DNA of 34,700 bases from CAYSBE01 sp046309355 (GTDB lineage Bacteria; Bacteroidota; Bacteroidia; UKL13-3), in assembly GCA_046309355.1 (NCBI GenBank), contig JBKCPL010000056.1:1-34700 (forward strand). The letters run 5' to 3'. The first letter of the stretch is position 1; every line of letters begins with the position of its first letter. Positions 32,428 through 34,700 of this stretch are shown here, in pieces. The position numbers were made by a program, and so were the translations under genes. The notes under the pieces are model-generated. The model saw only the letters and a list, made by a program, of their open reading frames with translations, made no database searches and had not been told where the DNA came from.

Positions 32428-33108
32428 TTAGTTAATTTTATTAAACTGCTTGGTATACACACCTGATTTGTCGTAGATGCGTATAAAATATACTCCTTTT
32501 TGTAAATCAGATAGATCTAAGCGAGCCTGAGATCCGCTTTCGTGCTGATGTGTATGAACCTTACTTCCAAGTACATTATATACTTCTATTGCAGTGGATG
32601 TTTTAGAAGGTACGTCAACCATCACATATTCCGTAGCAGGGTTAGGGTATACACTCAGATTTTTAAGTGCGGTCGACTTTTTAACAGACGTGAGCCATGA
32701 AGTAGCTGTAATGGTAAATGTGTCGCTGATGGATGAATCCATAACACTGTATATACGAATTTTCATAACGCCTATACCGCTTACACCATTGAAGAAAATG
32801 TCTGCTTTAAGCAAACCCGATTTTCCCGATTTTAGTACGAATGAATTGCTGGAATCTAACTTGGTGTTCGAATTGCAATAAAATGGATCGCAAAAGGCCA
32901 ATATCCAAGCACTCGGATTGGTGTATTCTATAACCCGCCATACGAACATTGTATCTAACGGATTCATCGAATTGTTTGTCATGGAAGTGGATGCGTTGGG
33001 TTCATAGGTATTTGGACCCGATACACCAACGTTTCGGTTCGTAAGTGTAAATTGAGCGAATACACTGATTGGAAGTACATACATGAAAACGAGTAAAAAT
33101 TTCTTCAT
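32428..33108 (-). CDS. Secreted protein with T9SS type A sorting domain
   Basis: 226 residues from ATG 33108: signal MKKFLLVFMYVLPISVFAQ, a roughly 125-residue beta-rich domain of unknown function with a Cys pair (FCDPFYC), then the sorting domain in the last 75-80 residues. The latter shows the full hallmark set: LSVYPNPATEYVMVDVP, IEVYNVLGSKVHTHQ, LDLSDLQKGVYFIRIY, YTKQFNKIN. Cargo of this kind leaves through the type IX secretion machine to the cell surface. The longer frame to 33183 has no signal at its start. A strong terminator follows. Confidence 0.92.
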   Translation of the reverse strand: MKKFLLVFMYVLPISVFAQFTLTNRNVGVSGPNTYEPNASTSMTNNSMNPLDTMFVWRVIEYTNPSAWILAFCDPFYCNSNTKLDSSNSFVLKSGKSGLLKADIFFNGVSGIGVMKIRIYSVMDSSISDTFTITATSWLTSVKKSTALKNLSVYPNPATEYVMVDVPSKTSTAIEVYNVLGSKVHTHQHESGSQARLDLSDLQKGVYFIRIYDKSGVYTKQFNKIN

Positions 33109-33131
33109 TTTTAATAAATGTTTAATGTTTG

Positions 33132-33165
33132 CGAATATAGTGTAATTAGGCTTAATACTTCCCAA
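33132..33165 (-). promoter_or_regulatory. Promoter of the T9SS cargo gene
   Basis: On the minus strand TTG (33165-33163), a 23-base spacer and TATATTCG (33139-33132), one base from TAnnTTTG. The ATG follows 23 bases later, consistent with start 33108 and not with the longer frame to 33183. Confidence 0.5.
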
Positions 33166-33246
33166 GTTATAAAATTTACACAAATAGTTGTATTTTTAGA
33201 ATACAATACCTTTAATTAGCAAGAAATTTATTAATACACATTAAAA

Positions 33247-34700
33247 ATGAAGAAAGCGTTACTCAGTTTAGCAGCAATCACCATGATAGTTGGTTCTGCA
33301 TTTGCACAGTATTATTACATTCCGGATAATGGTCAAAACCCCGGTGGATTAAGCACAGACAGTGAATATCCGGAAGGTGGAGGTATGGCTACAGGCTGGA
33401 CCAGACAAATTACCGGACCTGCTGCTACACCTATATGGGCTCCGACTGTAGCATTTCCTTCAGGCTTTATATTTAACTTTAACGGAAACGATTATCAGGC
33501 AGTAAAAATTGCATCCAGCGGGGTTGTTACCTTTACCTTGGCTACAGGTGCCACAGTTCCTGCTTATGGAGCACGGGCTTTGCCTGCATCCGATGTTCCC
33601 GACAATTCTATCTGTATACTTGGTTTAAGTTCATTGGCTGATAATGATCATGTTCACACAAAAACATTTGGAACCGCACCAAATCGTCAATTCTGGATTC
33701 ACTTCAGCTCGTACTCTTATGGAACTACTGCATCATCAGGTAGCTTGTTCACCTACTGGAGTATTGTTCTGGAAGAAACTACTAACCGTATTTATATTGT
33801 CGATCAACGCACAGGCGGTTATACAGATGCTCAAAAAGTCGTTTCTATCGGTGTACAAATTAATTCAACTACTGCTTATACCGTAGATGGTTCACCCAAT
33901 GTAAAATCGCTGGCTACAGCTGATGCTACACCAACCGATAACCATTTTTATGAGTTCATCTCAGGCACACAGCCAAATGTAGATATTAAAGCATCGAACA
34001 TGCTGGTAGAATCGAATCTGGCGCTGCCACAGGCCCCATTTGATATAGCAGCCCGCTTCCGCAATATTGGAAAAGATGCGATTGTATCAGGTACGTTTAA
34101 TTATTCAGTAAACGGAGGCACAGCAGTAAGTAATCCATTATCAAGCCTAAACGTAGCTAAATTTGCATATACAAATGCTACCTCAACTACCAAGTGGAAC
34201 CCAACAGCATCCGGAACTTACGTTATTAAAGCCTGGATATCGTCACCCAATGGCGGAGCAGACGGAGCAAGTGCCAACGATACAGCTGTATTATCAGTAA
34301 AAGTATGGGATAATTTTGTGGTACGTAAGAGCCTGTTCGAAGTATTTACCTCATCCACCTGCCCTCCATGTAAACCAGGAAACGAAGTATTACAAGGAGT
34401 ATTGGACAACAATCCCGGACAGTTTGCCGTAATCAAGTATCAATATAATTTCCCCGGTACCGGTGACCCGTATTACACATTGGAAACAGCAGTACGCGGA
34501 AACTACTATGGCGGTATAAACTCAGTTCCACGCATGCAGATAGACGGACAGTGGAACAACAACCCGAACGGCTTTACACAAACCATATTTGATCAGTATC
34601 AAAGCAAACCAGCATTTGTAGAAATAAAACCTACACAGGTAGTAAATGCTGCTACAAAGTCAATAGACATAACAGCTAAAGTAAAACCATTGGTTAGCTT
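33247..34700 (+). CDS. Large secreted protein with thioredoxin-like CPPC site, cut by the right edge
   Basis: At least 484 residues from ATG 33247, open to the edge. Signal MKKALLSLAAITMIVGSAFA (then Q) is followed by a beta-rich segment (about 22-235; ATGWTRQITGPAATPIWAPT, FNFNGNDYQAVKIASSGVVT) with a CARDB/Ig-like portion (about 240-360). A thioredoxin-like domain starts at about 363: FEVFTSSTCPPCKPGNEVLQ with C372 and C375, and NSVPRMQIDGQW as the cis-Pro strand. This is the Omp28-like layout seen in surface proteins of the phylum. It is probably T9SS cargo, but the C-terminus is outside the window. It is divergent from the cargo gene at 33108, the two starts being 139 bases apart. Confidence 0.85.
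   Translation, partial: MKKALLSLAAITMIVGSAFAQYYYIPDNGQNPGGLSTDSEYPEGGGMATGWTRQITGPAATPIWAPTVAFPSGFIFNFNGNDYQAVKIASSGVVTFTLATGATVPAYGARALPASDVPDNSICILGLSSLADNDHVHTKTFGTAPNRQFWIHFSSYSYGTTASSGSLFTYWSIVLEETTNRIYIVDQRTGGYTDAQKVVSIGVQINSTTAYTVDGSPNVKSLATADATPTDNHFYEFISGTQPNVDIKASNMLVESNLALPQAPFDIAARFRNIGKDAIVSGTFNYSVNGGTAVSNPLSSLNVAKFAYTNATSTTKWNPTASGTYVIKAWISSPNGGADGASANDTAVLSVKVWDNFVVRKSLFEVFTSSTCPPCKPGNEVLQGVLDNNPGQFAVIKYQYNFPGTGDPYYTLETAVRGNYYGGINSVPRMQIDGQWNNNPNGFTQTIFDQYQSKPAFVEIKPTQVVNAATKSIDITAKVKPLVS

Noticed and set aside
32310..32462. N-terminal extension of YqgE
   Set aside because: It crosses a 13-bp perfect terminator hairpin with T tract and has no similarity to the family.

Overview
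The window is chromosomal DNA from a member of the Bacteroidota. I would place it near the Sphingobacteriia/Chitinophagia/Cytophagia grade rather than in a named genus. The phylum call rests on several independent signs: a MurF-alanine racemase fusion gene, a GldB-type gliding lipoprotein, type IX secretion (T9SS) C-terminal sorting domains, a Bacteroidota-type LptE, WG repeats, a TonB receptor with a carboxypeptidase-regulatory-like front domain, and promoters of the Bacteroidota form (TTG, about 19-23 bases, TAnnTTTG). Most of the window is conserved housekeeping DNA. I see no phage, IS element, CRISPR array or plasmid functions.

Layout. 1-1703 (minus): groES and groEL, the latter cut by the window edge. 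1885-4030 (plus): an ECF sigma factor overlapping a gene whose product looks like an anti-sigma factor joined through one membrane helix and a long disordered linker to an outer-membrane beta-barrel. This resembles the dual membrane-spanning anti-sigma (Dma) class reported from Bacteroides. 4154-4861 (plus): a conserved protein of unknown function. 4910-8126 (minus): citrate synthase, lptE, a TPR-like gene and secG in a tight run. 8226-13092: a small membrane protein, a TonB-dependent receptor, an AI-2E/PerM family transporter and branched-chain aminotransferase. 13103-14163 (plus): a possible HolD(psi)-like protein coupled to rdgB. 14160-17201 (minus): a WecA-type sugar-1-phosphate transferase, pdxH, an Nfu iron-sulfur scaffold and recX. 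17241-21092 (plus): an MFS exporter and the murF-alr fusion. 21176-25285 (minus): a WG-repeat secreted protein, a YheT-type hydrolase, RNase R and a hotdog thioesterase.

25391-25636 holds an orphan T9SS sorting-domain fragment followed by a strong terminator. Then come a family 2 glycosyltransferase (25730-26893, plus) and gldB (minus), whose start codon overlaps that of a divergent outer-membrane beta-barrel gene; that gene is followed by NAD synthetase. 30337-31285 (minus) is a two-lipoprotein pair (a CxxCH protein and a DUF4920 protein). A tRNA-Cys with its own promoter and terminator follows, then a heptanucleotide repeat array (31606-31724), YqgE, a T9SS cargo protein, and a large secreted protein with a thioredoxin-like CPPC site running off the right edge.

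The genes mostly serve envelope building and traffic (LptE, SecG, WecA-like, MurF-Alr, GldB, beta-barrels, T9SS cargo) plus general metabolism and RNA turnover. The best candidates for less-described biology are the sigma/Dma-like pair, the HolD-like protein, the orphan T9SS domain with its terminator, and the 7-bp repeat array.
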